A DNA stretch of 64,000 nt. Origin: Roseiarcus sp963822215. GTDB taxonomy: Bacteria > Pseudomonadota > Alphaproteobacteria > Rhizobiales > Beijerinckiaceae. Positions 50,191 to 59,052 of the stretch are shown here, in pieces. The stretch covers positions 868,001 through 932,000 of the forward strand of contig CAWGGX010000010.1 in assembly GCA_963822215.1 (NCBI GenBank). The letters are read 5' to 3'. Under the pieces are notes generated by a model that was given only the letters and a program-made list of their open reading frames with translations, made no database searches and was not told the origin of the DNA. How positions within the stretch are numbered: the first letter of the stretch is position 1; each line of letters begins with the position of its first letter. Made by a program: the position numbers and the translations under genes.

Positions 50191-51378
50191 ATGCCTGCTC
50201 CGCCGACCGCGCTAGAGATCGCGCGCGCCCTCATCGCCTTTCCCTCGGTGACGCCTGCCGACGCCGGAGCGCTCCCCTATCTCGCCGACTTGCTCGCTCT
50301 GGCGGGTTTTTCGGTGGAGCTTGTCACGTTCTCGGCCCCCGAGACCCCGGACGTGCTCAACCTCTACGCCCGATTCGGAACCGCCGCCCCGAACCTCGCC
50401 TTCGCCGGCCACACCGACGTCGTGCCAGCGGGCGACGCCGGGCGCTGGCGGTTTCCGCCGTTCTCGGCCGAGGTGGCCGAAGGCCAGCTTTGGGGCCGCG
50501 GCGCCTGCGACATGAAGGGCGGGCTCGCGGCGGCGGTCGCGGCCGCGCTCCGGTTCGTCGCCACGGGCGACCTTCCCGGCTCGATCAGCTTTCTCGTCAC
50601 CGGCGACGAGGAAGGGCCGTCGGTCAACGGGACGGCGAAACTCCTCGACTGGGCGCTGGCGAAAGGCGAGGCCTTCGATCATTGCATCGTCGGCGAGCCG
50701 ACCAGCGTCGAAAGACTCGGCGATACTATCAAGAACGGCCGGCGCGGCTCCCTGACCGGGCGCCTCACGCTGAGGGGCCGCCAGGGCCACGTCGCCTATC
50801 CGCAAATCGCCGACAATCCGCTGCGCCGTCTCGCGCCGCTGCTCGGCGCTCTATTCGACCCGCCGCTCGATGCCGGCAGCGCCGATTTCGACCCGTCGAA
50901 CCTCGAGGTCGTTACGGTCGATGTGGGCAATCCGGCGACCAACGTGATCCCCGGCGCGGTTCGCCTCGTCTTCAACGCGCGCTTCAACGACCGCTGGACA
51001 CCGGACGCGCTCATGGCGGAGATCGAGCGCCGGGTCGCGCTCGCCGCCGGCGACGCGAAGACGACGCTGACCTTTGACCCGACGAATGCCGTTTCGTTCC
51101 TCACCGCGCGCGGCGCCTTCACCGACCTCGTTTCGGCCGCGGTCGAGGACATCACCGGGCGCCGGCCGCAACTCTCGACCAGCGGCGGCACCTCGGACGC
51201 GCGCTTCATCAAGAACGCCTGCCCGGTCGTCGATCTCGGGCTGCCGAACGCGACCATTCACGCGGTCGACGAGCGCGTGACGCTCGCCGATCTCGAGGGT
51301 CTGACCCGCATCTACGAGCGGGTGCTGGAGCGATATTTCGGTTCCCGTCTCCCGCTCACGGAAGAGGGGAAAAGGTAA
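50191..51378 (+). CDS. dapE: Succinyl-diaminopimelate desuccinylase
   Basis: A 395-aa M20-family zinc enzyme of lysine/diaminopimelate synthesis. Marks: LIAFPSVTPADAGALPYLAD, FAGHTDVVPAGDAGRWRFPP (first metal His/Asp), LWGRGACDMKGGLAAAVAAA, VTGDEEGPSVNGTAKLLDWA (general-base Glu), HCIVGEPTSVERLGDTIKNG, RQGHVAYPQIADNPLRRLAP, LSTSGGTSDARFIKN and VDLGLPNATIHAVDERVTLA. The start at ATG 50191 gives the usual N-terminus. Confidence 0.95.
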   Translation: MPAPPTALEIARALIAFPSVTPADAGALPYLADLLALAGFSVELVTFSAPETPDVLNLYARFGTAAPNLAFAGHTDVVPAGDAGRWRFPPFSAEVAEGQLWGRGACDMKGGLAAAVAAALRFVATGDLPGSISFLVTGDEEGPSVNGTAKLLDWALAKGEAFDHCIVGEPTSVERLGDTIKNGRRGSLTGRLTLRGRQGHVAYPQIADNPLRRLAPLLGALFDPPLDAGSADFDPSNLEVVTVDVGNPATNVIPGAVRLVFNARFNDRWTPDALMAEIERRVALAAGDAKTTLTFDPTNAVSFLTARGAFTDLVSAAVEDITGRRPQLSTSGGTSDARFIKNACPVVDLGLPNATIHAVDERVTLADLEGLTRIYERVLERYFGSRLPLTEEGKR

Positions 51379-51405
51379 GAGCTTCTGCGCCCTGACCCGG
51401 ATCTC

Positions 51406-52434
51406 TCACTGCGCCGGGCGGCGTCGCGACGCGAGCGACCAGAGCGCCCGGCCCGCCAAAGCCTCGGCGAGATCCGGGGACGCGCGCACCCGGGCGCTCA
51501 TCGCCCGCACGGCGGGCAGACGCTCAGCGATCGCCTCCGAGTTCCATTGCTCCGCAGCCCTCGCCAGCGCGCGCCGGGCCTCCAATGGAAGCCGGACGAA
51601 CAACGTCTGGCAGGCGGCGTCGAAGCTCTGTCCCGCCTCCATCTCGAGCCGCAACCGGTGGAGCAGCGTCATCCGGGCGACGAGCCGGCCGATCAGCGGA
51701 TCGGCGTCGCCGCCGTCGGCGAAGTATCGAGCCGCGCAGTCGGCCGCCCTGCGCAGGTCGCCGGCCAGCGCCTGATCGATGAGCTCGTCGAGTGGCGACG
51801 GGGCGGCGTCGGACACGATCGCGCGCACGTCGTCGAGCTCGATCCTGGATTTTCCGCGGGCGAACAGGATGAGCTTGGCGATTTCGGCCCGGCTGGTCTG
51901 TCGGTCCGCCCCGAGCTCGTCGATCAGCGCCGCCCGGGCGTCGGGAGCGACGGCAAGCCCGGCATTGCGCAACTCGCCATCGATCAGGACGCCAAGCGCC
52001 TTCGGCTCGTCCGCGTAGCATTCGATCGACGCGGCGTTCAGCGCCTTCTCGAAGGCCGAGCGAAGCGCATGTCCCTTTTTGAGTTGCGCCGACTTGACGA
52101 CGATGGCGCATTCGACCGGGGGACGGACGAACAGCGGCTCCAGAGCCGGCATGAGATCGCGTCCCTGCGCATCGATCCAGATGGCCCGGCTGCCGCCGAA
52201 CATCGACACAGCGTAGGCCTCGTCTGAAAGGGCCTCCGGGCGGCGCGCGAGCGCGTCGGCTTCGAGCCGCACGAGGCGAAGCGGGTCGGGGTCCGGGCCG
52301 AGCAGCTTGCGCACTACGGCTCTCGAGCGTTCGTGCGCCAGTCCTTCGTCGGTTCCGTGAACCAAAAAGAACTGGACGGAAGGCGGCAAGCGCTCGATGA
52401 AGCCGTCAGCGGCGGTGGTGGCGATCGCGGTCAT
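51406..52434 (-). CDS. holA: DNA polymerase III delta subunit
   Basis: A 342-aa clamp-loader subunit. Recognisable HolA features: VQFFLVHGTDEGLAHERSRA, VSMFGGSRAIWIDAQGRDLM, KSAQLKKGHALRSAFEKALN, then APDARAALIDELGADRQTSR, AEIAKLILFARGKSRIELDD, and the C-terminal collar with GRLVARMTLLHRLRLEMEAG. Stray Arg/Gly loops follow but no frameshift. It is convergent with dapE; the usual partner lptE is not adjacent. Confidence 0.92.
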   Translation of the reverse strand: MTAIATTAADGFIERLPPSVQFFLVHGTDEGLAHERSRAVVRKLLGPDPDPLRLVRLEADALARRPEALSDEAYAVSMFGGSRAIWIDAQGRDLMPALEPLFVRPPVECAIVVKSAQLKKGHALRSAFEKALNAASIECYADEPKALGVLIDGELRNAGLAVAPDARAALIDELGADRQTSRAEIAKLILFARGKSRIELDDVRAIVSDAAPSPLDELIDQALAGDLRRAADCAARYFADGGDADPLIGRLVARMTLLHRLRLEMEAGQSFDAACQTLFVRLPLEARRALARAAEQWNSEAIAERLPAVRAMSARVRASPDLAEALAGRALWSLASRRRPAQ

Positions 52435-52568
52435 CCTGCGGGTTCGGTGTCCGTTGGCTGAGAGGAGTCGGTCGGCGCGGCGATTTTCCGCATCGGCGCG
52501 GCTTTCGTCGCTCCTCGAAATCGTCTAACCGTGCGCTCCTGTTCGGCCCCATCCAACAAGAAACGTCA

Positions 52569-53681
52569 ATGACCTCCTATCATCTCTTTCTTCTTCCCGG
52601 CGACGAAATCGGCCCCGAAGTGATGGCCGAGGTCGAGAAGGTGATCCGACAGTTCGAGGTCGAGGGCCTCGCCAGATTCGAGATCGAAAAAGGCCTTGTG
52701 GGGGGATGCGCCTACGATGCGCATGGGGCGGCGATCAGCGAGGACGACATGCAGCGCGCGGCCGCGGCGGACGCCGTGCTGCTGGCCGCGGTCGGCGGAC
52801 CCAAGTGGGCGTCGGTCCCGTACGAGGTTCGGCCTGAGGCCGGCCTCCTGCGCCTGCGCAAGGACCTCGCCCTCTACGCCAACCTGCGGCCCGCGGTCTG
52901 CTATCCGGCCCTCGCCTCGGCCTCGACGTTGAAGCCGGAGGTGGTCGAGGGGCTCGACATCATGATCGTCCGCGAGCTGACCGGCGGGGTCTACTTCGGC
53001 GAGCCGAAAGAGATCATCGATCTGGGCAATGGCCAGAAGCGGGCGATCGACACGCAGGTCTACGACACCTACGAAATCGAGCGGATCGGCCGCGTCGCGT
53101 TCGACCTCGCGCGCAAGCGGGGCAACAAGGTCACGTCGGCCGAAAAGCACAACGTGATGAAGTCCGGCGTACTGTGGAACGAGGTGATCACCGCGCTCCA
53201 CAAGCGCGAATATGCGGACGTCGGGCTCGAGCATCAGCTCGCCGACGCGCTCGGCATGCAGCTGGTGCGCTGGCCGAAGCAGTTTGACGTCATCGTGACC
53301 GACAATCTGTTCGGCGACATCCTGTCGGACGTGGCGGCGATGCTGACGGGCTCGCTCGGCATGCTGCCCTCCGCCTCGCTCGGCGATGAGAACCCCAAGA
53401 CCGGGAAGCGCAAGGCGCTCTACGAACCGGTCCACGGCTCGGCGCCCGACATCGCCGGCAAGGGGCTGGCGAATCCGATCGCAATGATCGCCTCGTTCGG
53501 AATGGCGCTGCGCTATTCGTTCGGCGCGGGCGCGGCCGCCGACCGGCTGGACGCCGCCATCGCCGCCACGCTCGCCGACGGATTCCGCACCGCCGACATC
53601 AAGAGCGACGGCTGCACGCTCGTCTCCACCAGGGAGATGGGCGACGCGATCGTCGCCGCGCTGGCCAAGTCGGCGGCCTGA
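52569..53681 (+). CDS. leuB: 3-isopropylmalate dehydrogenase
   Basis: A 370-aa NAD enzyme of leucine synthesis. Marks: HLFLLPGDEIGPEVMAEVEK, DAVLLAAVGGPKWASVPYEV, LRLRKDLALYANLRPAVCYP, IVRELTGGVYFGEPKEI, catalytic Tyr in AIDTQVYDTYEIERIGRVAF, Lys in HNVMKSGVLWNEV, FDVIVTDNLFGDILSDVAAM and YEPVHGSAPDIAGKGLANPI. GDEIGPE carries Glu-Ile where GDGIGPE is usual; this looks harmless. A family X palindrome with T-run 66 bases downstream could terminate it. Confidence 0.97.
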   Translation: MTSYHLFLLPGDEIGPEVMAEVEKVIRQFEVEGLARFEIEKGLVGGCAYDAHGAAISEDDMQRAAAADAVLLAAVGGPKWASVPYEVRPEAGLLRLRKDLALYANLRPAVCYPALASASTLKPEVVEGLDIMIVRELTGGVYFGEPKEIIDLGNGQKRAIDTQVYDTYEIERIGRVAFDLARKRGNKVTSAEKHNVMKSGVLWNEVITALHKREYADVGLEHQLADALGMQLVRWPKQFDVIVTDNLFGDILSDVAAMLTGSLGMLPSASLGDENPKTGKRKALYEPVHGSAPDIAGKGLANPIAMIASFGMALRYSFGAGAAADRLDAAIAATLADGFRTADIKSDGCTLVSTREMGDAIVAALAKSAA

Positions 53682-53746
53682 GCCGGAGGCCAAGGCCGGC
53701 GCGCCGGAAACAGCTCCCGAAGGCTCGAGACGACCTGCGCCATGAA

Positions 53747-53990
53747 TTCCCTGCTAGCAGGGAATTTTTTGCGAGCCTGTTCTGCGCCGGTCCCCAAAAC
53801 CGTCGCGATTTCAGGCGACTGCCTCATTGCAATCCGCCGGTTGCGCGGCCCCGCCCCACCGGAACAGGGAATTCATAACGCGCGATTCAGGGAATTTTCG
53901 GCGTCGTCGCATGCGGAACAGGGATCGGAACAGGGACTGAAAAACGCCCTCTGTCATCCGCTGCGGTCCGGTTGCATCGCGCGGGGGCCA
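53747..53990 (+). repeat. Dispersed repeat, family X, copy C
   Basis: It begins with the same perfect 18-bp palindrome TTCCCTGCTAGCAGGGAA followed by TTTTTT. It then has GCAATCCGCCGGTTGC, AACAGGGAATT units (53862, 53886 with one change, further AACAGGG at 53917 and 53930) and a GGTTGCATCG box near 53969. The right part is more diverged than in copies A and B, and I see no transposase-like tail. It fills most of the leuB-metX gap. Confidence 0.75.
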
Positions 53991-54121
53991 GTGATCGCGC
54001 TGCGGCCGTTCTTTGATTGGCTTGCGCTTCCCCTTGCGCCAGGCGGTATGCCGGTATATCAAACGTCTCGTTCGCCAAACAGAACGAACCGACGCCCCCC
54101 AAAGCGCTCCAAGGACCTCTC

Positions 54122-55294
54122 GTGGACGTTTCCGTCCCCCCCGCCAACGTCGCCGCCCTCCAGTCGATTTACCCGGACAGCCAGACGTACCGGGTCGAAC
54201 AGCCTTTGGCGCTGGCGATGGACTCGGGCGCGACCCTGGCGCCAGTGACGATCGCCTATCAGACCTACGGCGCGCTCAACGCCGCAAAGTCCAACGCGCT
54301 GCTCATTTGCCACGCCCTGACCGGCGACCAGCACGTGGGGAACCTGCACCCGGTCACCGGCCGGCCCGGCTGGTGGGAGACCATGGTCGGTCCCGGCCTT
54401 CCGTTCGACACCGACCGGTTCTTCGTCATCTGCGTCAACGTGCTCGGCGGCTGCATGGGAACGACCGGTCCGGGGTCGCTCAATCCCGAAACCGGCGAGC
54501 CCTACGGCCTCGACTTTCCGGTCGTCACGATCGCCGACATGGTGCGCGCCCAGGCCCTGCTGATCGACCATCTCGGCATCGACTCCCTGTTCTGCGTCGC
54601 CGGCGGCTCGATGGGCGGAATGCAGGTCCTGCAATGGGCGGCGGCCTACCCGGAGCGCGTGTTCGCCGCGCTTCCGATCGCCACCGCCGCCCGGCATTCG
54701 TCGCAGAACATCGCCTTCCATGAGGTCGGCCGCCAGGCCGTCATGGCGGATCCGGACTGGCGCGGGGGCCGCTACCTGACCGAAGGGGCGCGCCCGTCCA
54801 AGGGGCTCGCCGTCGCCCGGATGGCCGCCCACATCACCTATCTGTCGGACAGCGCGCTGCATCGGCGCTTCGGCCGGAACCTGCAGGATCGCAAGGCCCG
54901 GACCTTCTCGTTCGACGCCGACTTCCAGGTTGAATCCTACCTCCGCCACCAGGGAGCGATTTTCGTTGAGCGGTTCGACCCGAATTCCTACCTCTATCTG
55001 ACCCGGGCGATGGACTATTTCGATCTGGCGGCCGACTTCGGCGGCTCGCTCGCCCAGGCATTCAAAGGGTCGCCGACACGGTTCTGTGTCGTGTCGTTCA
55101 CCTCGGACTGGCTTTTCCCGACCAGCGACTCGCGCGCGATCGTGCGGGCGCTGAACGCCGGCGCCGCCTCGGTGTCCTTCGTCGAGATCGAGACAGACCG
55201 GGGACACGACGCCTTCCTGCTCGACGTGCCGGAGCTCATCGCGACGACGCGAGGGTTCATCGACTCGGCGGCCCGAGCGCGGGGGCTCTCGTGA
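54122..55294 (+). CDS. metX: Homoserine O-acetyltransferase
   Basis: A 390-aa alpha/beta-hydrolase making O-acetylhomoserine. I start at GTG 54122 with AAGGA seven bases upstream; no ATG fits the family N-terminus. Marks: VTIAYQTYGALNAAKSNALL, ICHALTGDQHVGNL, GCMGTTGPGSLNPETGEPYG, nucleophile Ser in VAGGSMGGMQVLQWAAAYPE, ARRMAAHITY-type segment (AVARMAAHITYLSD), DWLFPTSDSRAIVRAL and DRGHDAFLLDVPEL with the catalytic His. GTGA overlap couples it to metW. The MetY-type fusion at 11588 can use its product. Confidence 0.95.
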   Translation: MDVSVPPANVAALQSIYPDSQTYRVEQPLALAMDSGATLAPVTIAYQTYGALNAAKSNALLICHALTGDQHVGNLHPVTGRPGWWETMVGPGLPFDTDRFFVICVNVLGGCMGTTGPGSLNPETGEPYGLDFPVVTIADMVRAQALLIDHLGIDSLFCVAGGSMGGMQVLQWAAAYPERVFAALPIATAARHSSQNIAFHEVGRQAVMADPDWRGGRYLTEGARPSKGLAVARMAAHITYLSDSALHRRFGRNLQDRKARTFSFDADFQVESYLRHQGAIFVERFDPNSYLYLTRAMDYFDLAADFGGSLAQAFKGSPTRFCVVSFTSDWLFPTSDSRAIVRALNAGAASVSFVEIETDRGHDAFLLDVPELIATTRGFIDSAARARGLS

Positions 55295-55984
55295 CCCTGT
55301 CGCGCGTTCTCAACGCGCGGCGCGTCGACCTGGTCCGAGTTCATGGAAATGGTGACGCCGGGGTCGCGGGTGCTGGACGTCGGCTGCGGCGACGGCGAGC
55401 TGCTCCGCCTGCTCGCCGAGGAGCGCGCGGTCGACGGCCGCGGCATCGAACTGTCGCAACAGGGGGTCAACGACTGTGTGGCCAAGGGTCTGTCTGTCGT
55501 CCAGGGCGACGCCGACGCCGACCTCGCCGACTATCCCGACGCCGCCTTCGATTTCGTGATCCTGTCTCAGACGCTTCAGGCGACCCGCCAGCCCCGCGTC
55601 GTGCTCGAGAACCTGCTGCGCATCGGTCGCCGCGCCATCGTCTCCGTCCCGAACTTCGGACACTGGAGCGTTCGGCTGCAGCTCGCCGTTCACGGCCGGA
55701 TGCCGGTGACCGAGCAGCTGAGCCATTCCTGGTACGACACGCCGAACATCCATTTCTGCACCATCACCGATTTCATTGCGCTCGCAGGCGAACTCCGGGC
55801 AGTGATCGACACGAGCGTCGTCCTCGACCAGCGCGGCGCGCTCCTCTCGTCGGTCTGGCCGAGATGGACGTGGAACCTCGTCGGCGAGCAGGCGATCTTC
55901 CTCCTGCACCGTAAAGAACCTGAGCGGTCTGGCAATCCGGTCGCTTCCCCGGCGGGACGCGCCCGCGCGCGGGCCGCAGGGTGA
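55291..55984 (+). CDS. metW: MetW, with an apparent one-base frameshift near its start
   Basis: The GTG at 55291 overlaps the metX stop and reads TLSRVLNARRVDLV, the normal MetW opening. Near 55336-55340 one extra C seems present, and the SAM-methyltransferase-like body continues in another frame from about 55340: EMVTPGSRVLDVGCGDGELL, GIELSQQGVNDCVAKGLSVV, QGDADADLADYPDAAFDFVI, SVPNFGHWSVRLQLAVHGRM and LSHSWYDTPNIHFCTITDF. The frame from ATG 55343 gives 213 aa but has no good ribosome binding site. Either a sequencing error or a recent mutation. MetW works with MetX, where it is thought to activate the acetyltransferase. Confidence 0.85.
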
Positions 55985-56252
55985 GCGGCGCCGAGCGCTT
56001 TCAATCCGACACTTGGCGCTCATGCGGAGGACGACGCGAAAGGGCGGAGAGCGACCGTCGCCAATGGCCCGGTTCCGCGATCGCCAGAATCGCGACCGGC
56101 AGACGCGTATCAGCAGGACCCCGAATAAGCGCAGCACGATTAGCTGGGGTTGTCGACCAAGACGTGGATGTGGCGCATCGCGCTATGCGGCCGCGCCCAT
56201 TAGTCGCGATTGCGCGCCTGCCTAACGTTATGCGGAGCCCTACCGTTGCTGT

Positions 56253-56271
56253 ATTGTCGCGCCGCGACAAT
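56253..56271. promoter_or_regulatory. Perfect palindrome, candidate operator upstream of metNIQ
   Basis: ATTGTCGCG-C-CGCGACAAT is a perfect 9-bp inverted repeat around one base, 81 bases before the metN start, in the 55985-56351 gap which otherwise shows no gene. The protein that binds it is unknown. A short hairpin in RNA is the alternative reading. Confidence 0.4.
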
Positions 56272-56351
56272 CATCCCTCCGCTGCAACCGCAGCTCCCAT
56301 CCAGCGTAGCCCTAACCAGAACGTCGCGCTTCAATCGAGCGTATTCGAGAA

Positions 56352-57509
56352 ATGAGAAGCCACCAATATCAGCCGGAAAGCACGCCACAGCTTGCGGACG
56401 CCCCCCCGGCGCGGGACGCCAAGATCGGCGAGCGACGCGTTGAATTGTCGGATATGATCGTCATCGACGGCGTCTCCAAGATTTTTCGGAGCGCCAAAGG
56501 CGACAGTGTAGCGCTGAAGGATGTCCACCTTTCAGTGCGTCGCGGCGAAATCGTCGGCATAATCGGTCGTTCGGGGGCCGGCAAAAGCACCTTGGCGCGT
56601 TGCGTCAACATGCTGGAGCGACCGACCTCCGGTCGAATCGTGGTCGGCGGCGAGGACCTGACCACCCTCGACGGCGAGCGGTTGCGCCAGGCGCGGCGTG
56701 CGATCGGGATGATCTTCCAGCACTTCAATCTGCTGTCGAGTCGCACCGTGTTCGACAACATCGCCCTTCCGTTGGAGCTGCAGAGGACGCCGAGAGCCGA
56801 AATCCGAGAACGCATTACCCCTCTTCTGGATCTCGTAGGGCTGGCGGACAAGCGCGACCGCTATCCCGCCGCGCTGTCCGGCGGCCAGAAGCAGCGCGTC
56901 GGCATCGCCCGCGCGCTGGCTTCGCAGCCCTCGGTCCTGCTGTGCGACGAGGCGACTTCAGCGCTCGACCCGGAAACCACCAAGTCGATCCTGCTGTTGC
57001 TGACGGACATCAATATCAAGCTGGGACTGACCATCCTGCTGATCACCCATGAAATGCAGGTGATCAAGGAAATCTGCGATCGCGTCGTCGTGCTGGACCA
57101 GGGCCGGGTGGTTGAACAGGGCCGGGTGTTCGAGGTCTTCACTTCGGCCGCCAGCGAGATTACCCGCAACATCGTCCGCGACGTCATCGACCGCGAGTTG
57201 CCGGCCCTATTGCGCGGCCGCCGGCGGGATGGATCGCGGTCTCACGGCAACCCGGTGCTGAGGATCGTCTTCACCGGAGCTTCCGCCGGCGAACCGGTGA
57301 TCGCCGAGGTGGCCCGCCGGTACGACGTCCTGCTGAATATCTGGCAGGCCAATGTCGAATACATCCAGGGATTGCCCTACGGCAACATTGTGGTCGAAGC
57401 GATCGGCGCGGCGCACGAATTGCAAACGGCGATCGATCATATCCGGGACAGAAATCTGCGGGTGGAGGTGCTCGGCCATGTCGCCGGCGATGATTCAGCT
57501 GCTGCTTAA
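56352..57509 (+). CDS. metN: Methionine ABC transporter ATP-binding protein
   Basis: A 385-aa ATPase. Walker A is GIIGRSGAGKSTLARCVNML, Q-loop IGMIFQHFNLLSSRTVFDNI, signature YPAALSGGQKQRVGIARALA, Walker B SVLLCDEATSALDPETTKSI, H-loop LLITHEMQVIKEICDR. The C-terminal NIL domain (LRIVFTGASAGEPVIAEVAR; VEYIQGLPYGNIVVEAIGAA) senses methionine and inhibits transport. The first 34 residues are extra; a start at the internal ATG (MIVIDGVSKIF, 56454) is possible, and neither has a strong ribosome site. It overlaps metI. Confidence 0.95.
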   Translation: MRSHQYQPESTPQLADAPPARDAKIGERRVELSDMIVIDGVSKIFRSAKGDSVALKDVHLSVRRGEIVGIIGRSGAGKSTLARCVNMLERPTSGRIVVGGEDLTTLDGERLRQARRAIGMIFQHFNLLSSRTVFDNIALPLELQRTPRAEIRERITPLLDLVGLADKRDRYPAALSGGQKQRVGIARALASQPSVLLCDEATSALDPETTKSILLLLTDINIKLGLTILLITHEMQVIKEICDRVVVLDQGRVVEQGRVFEVFTSAASEITRNIVRDVIDRELPALLRGRRRDGSRSHGNPVLRIVFTGASAGEPVIAEVARRYDVLLNIWQANVEYIQGLPYGNIVVEAIGAAHELQTAIDHIRDRNLRVEVLGHVAGDDSAAA

Positions 57510-58152
57510 CGCCCTTTGGCAAACCTTGGCGATGGTCGGCGTCTCGGCTCTCGGCGCCGCCATCGTCGGGATTCCGGCGGGAGTGGTCCTGATTGTCACC
57601 GGCAAGGGCCATATCCTGGAGAACCTGCCGCTCAACGCCGTCCTGGGCGCAACCGTCAACATCGGACGGTCGGTTCCTTTCATCATCCTCTTGGTGGCGA
57701 TCATCCCCCTGACCCGGCTGATCGTCGGCACCTCGATCGGAACCTCCGCGGCCATCGTTCCCTTGACCCTTTCGGCCATCCCGTTCGTCGCCCGAGTCTC
57801 TGAAACCGCCCTGCGCGAAGTCGATCCGGGGTTGATCGAAGCTGCCCAGGCCATGGGCGCGACGCCCGGTCAGATTGTGCGCAAGGTGCTGCTGCCCGAG
57901 GCCCTGCCGGGCCTGGTCGCCGGTCTCACCATCACCGTGGTCAGCCTGATCGGCTACTCGGCGATGGCCGGCGTGGTCGGCGGCGGCGGATTGGGTGATC
58001 TCGGAATCCGCTTCGGTTATCAGCGGTTCCAGCCAGGAGTCATGCTCGCGGTCGTCGTGGTGCTGGTCGTGCTGGTGCAGGGCGTCCAGTCGATCGGCGA
58101 TGGGCTGGCGCGCCGGCTGAACAAACGGCTGATCGGAACCGCTGACGAATAG
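57478..58152 (+). CDS. metI: Methionine ABC transporter permease
   Basis: A 224-aa membrane protein with five predicted segments. Family marks: LLLNALWQTLAMVGVSALGA, IGRSVPFIILLVAIIPLTRL, IVGTSIGTSAAIVPLTLSAI, PFVARVSETALREVDPGLIE and the EAA coupling loop AAQAMGATPGQIVRKVLLPE. Its start lies 32 bases inside the end of metN, with GGAGG upstream. Confidence 0.95.
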   Translation: MSPAMIQLLLNALWQTLAMVGVSALGAAIVGIPAGVVLIVTGKGHILENLPLNAVLGATVNIGRSVPFIILLVAIIPLTRLIVGTSIGTSAAIVPLTLSAIPFVARVSETALREVDPGLIEAAQAMGATPGQIVRKVLLPEALPGLVAGLTITVVSLIGYSAMAGVVGGGGLGDLGIRFGYQRFQPGVMLAVVVVLVVLVQGVQSIGDGLARRLNKRLIGTADE

Positions 58153-58204
58153 GCGGCTTTCGGGACCTGCTTTCTGCTCGCTTCATCCAAGGAGTTTTTG
58201 CATT

Positions 58205-58987
58205 ATGCGCCGGTTCATCGCTCTCCTGAGTTTTGCCGCCGTTTTCCTTGGCGGTGGTATGGCTTCTGCCGAAACAATCCAGGTCGGCGTGACCGCCGGG
58301 CCACACGCGCAGATCATGGAGGACGTCGCCAAGCGGGCGGCCAGCGAAGGGCTCACCATAAAGGTGGTGGAATTCAGTGACTATGTGCTGCCAAACGCCG
58401 CACTCGCCCAGGGAGACCTCGACGCCAACAGTTTCCAGCACCAGCCCTACCTCGACAATCAAGTCAAGGATCGTGGCTACCCCCTGGTCTCTGTCGCCAA
58501 GACCGTGATCTTCCCGATGGGACTCTATTCGAAGACAGTCAAATCTCTGGCTGCGGTTCCGGATGGCGCCACCATCGGCATCCCCAACGATCCGACCAAT
58601 GGCGGCCGCGCCTTGCTGCTTTTGCAGAAGGTCGACTTCCTGAAATCGACCCCTGACGCCGGGCTGAAGGCCTCGGTCGCCGACATCGTCGAGAACCCCA
58701 GGAAGTTCAAGATCGTAGAACTGGACGCCGCGCAGCTTCCGCGCTCGCTCGACGACACGACGTTGTCGGCGATCAATACCAACTACGCGATGCAAGCCGG
58801 CCTGTCGCCGGTCCATGACGCCTTGGCCCACGAGGACGGCGATTCGCCCTACGCCAACGTCATCGCGGTGCGCGTGCAGGACAAAGACAAGGCATGGGTC
58901 GCCACGCTGGTGAAGCTTTACCAGTCGCCCGAAACCAAGGAATTTATTGAGAAAACCTTCGGGGCGTCGGTCGTCCCAGCTTTCTGA
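58205..58987 (+). CDS. metQ: Methionine ABC transporter substrate-binding protein
   Basis: A 260-aa periplasmic protein. The signal peptide is RRFIALLSFAAVFLGGGMAS with cleavage near ASA-ETIQVG. There is no lipobox Cys, so it should be soluble rather than a lipoprotein as in E. coli. Family marks: VGVTAGPHAQIMEDVAKRAA, NAALAQGDLDANSFQHQPYL, FPMGLYSKTVKSLAAVPDGA, IGIPNDPTNGGRALLLLQKV and SPYANVIAVRVQDKDKAWV. A GC-rich hairpin without T-run (58998-59027) separates it from the aminotransferase gene. Confidence 0.93.
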   Translation: MRRFIALLSFAAVFLGGGMASAETIQVGVTAGPHAQIMEDVAKRAASEGLTIKVVEFSDYVLPNAALAQGDLDANSFQHQPYLDNQVKDRGYPLVSVAKTVIFPMGLYSKTVKSLAAVPDGATIGIPNDPTNGGRALLLLQKVDFLKSTPDAGLKASVADIVENPRKFKIVELDAAQLPRSLDDTTLSAINTNYAMQAGLSPVHDALAHEDGDSPYANVIAVRVQDKDKAWVATLVKLYQSPETKEFIEKTFGASVVPAF

Positions 58988-59052
58988 CCCGCTCCTGCCT
59001 CGGCTCGCCCTTCCGGGCCGGCCGAGGGGACGAACATCGAGCAGTCAAACCC

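Noticed and set aside
53991..54121. Possible SAM-II or other methionine riboswitch before metX
   Set aside because: I looked for the conserved loop/pseudoknot sequence of SAM-II (GCTAAAAAGG-like tail with its upstream stem) and did not find it here, nor upstream of the MetY fusion or metN.
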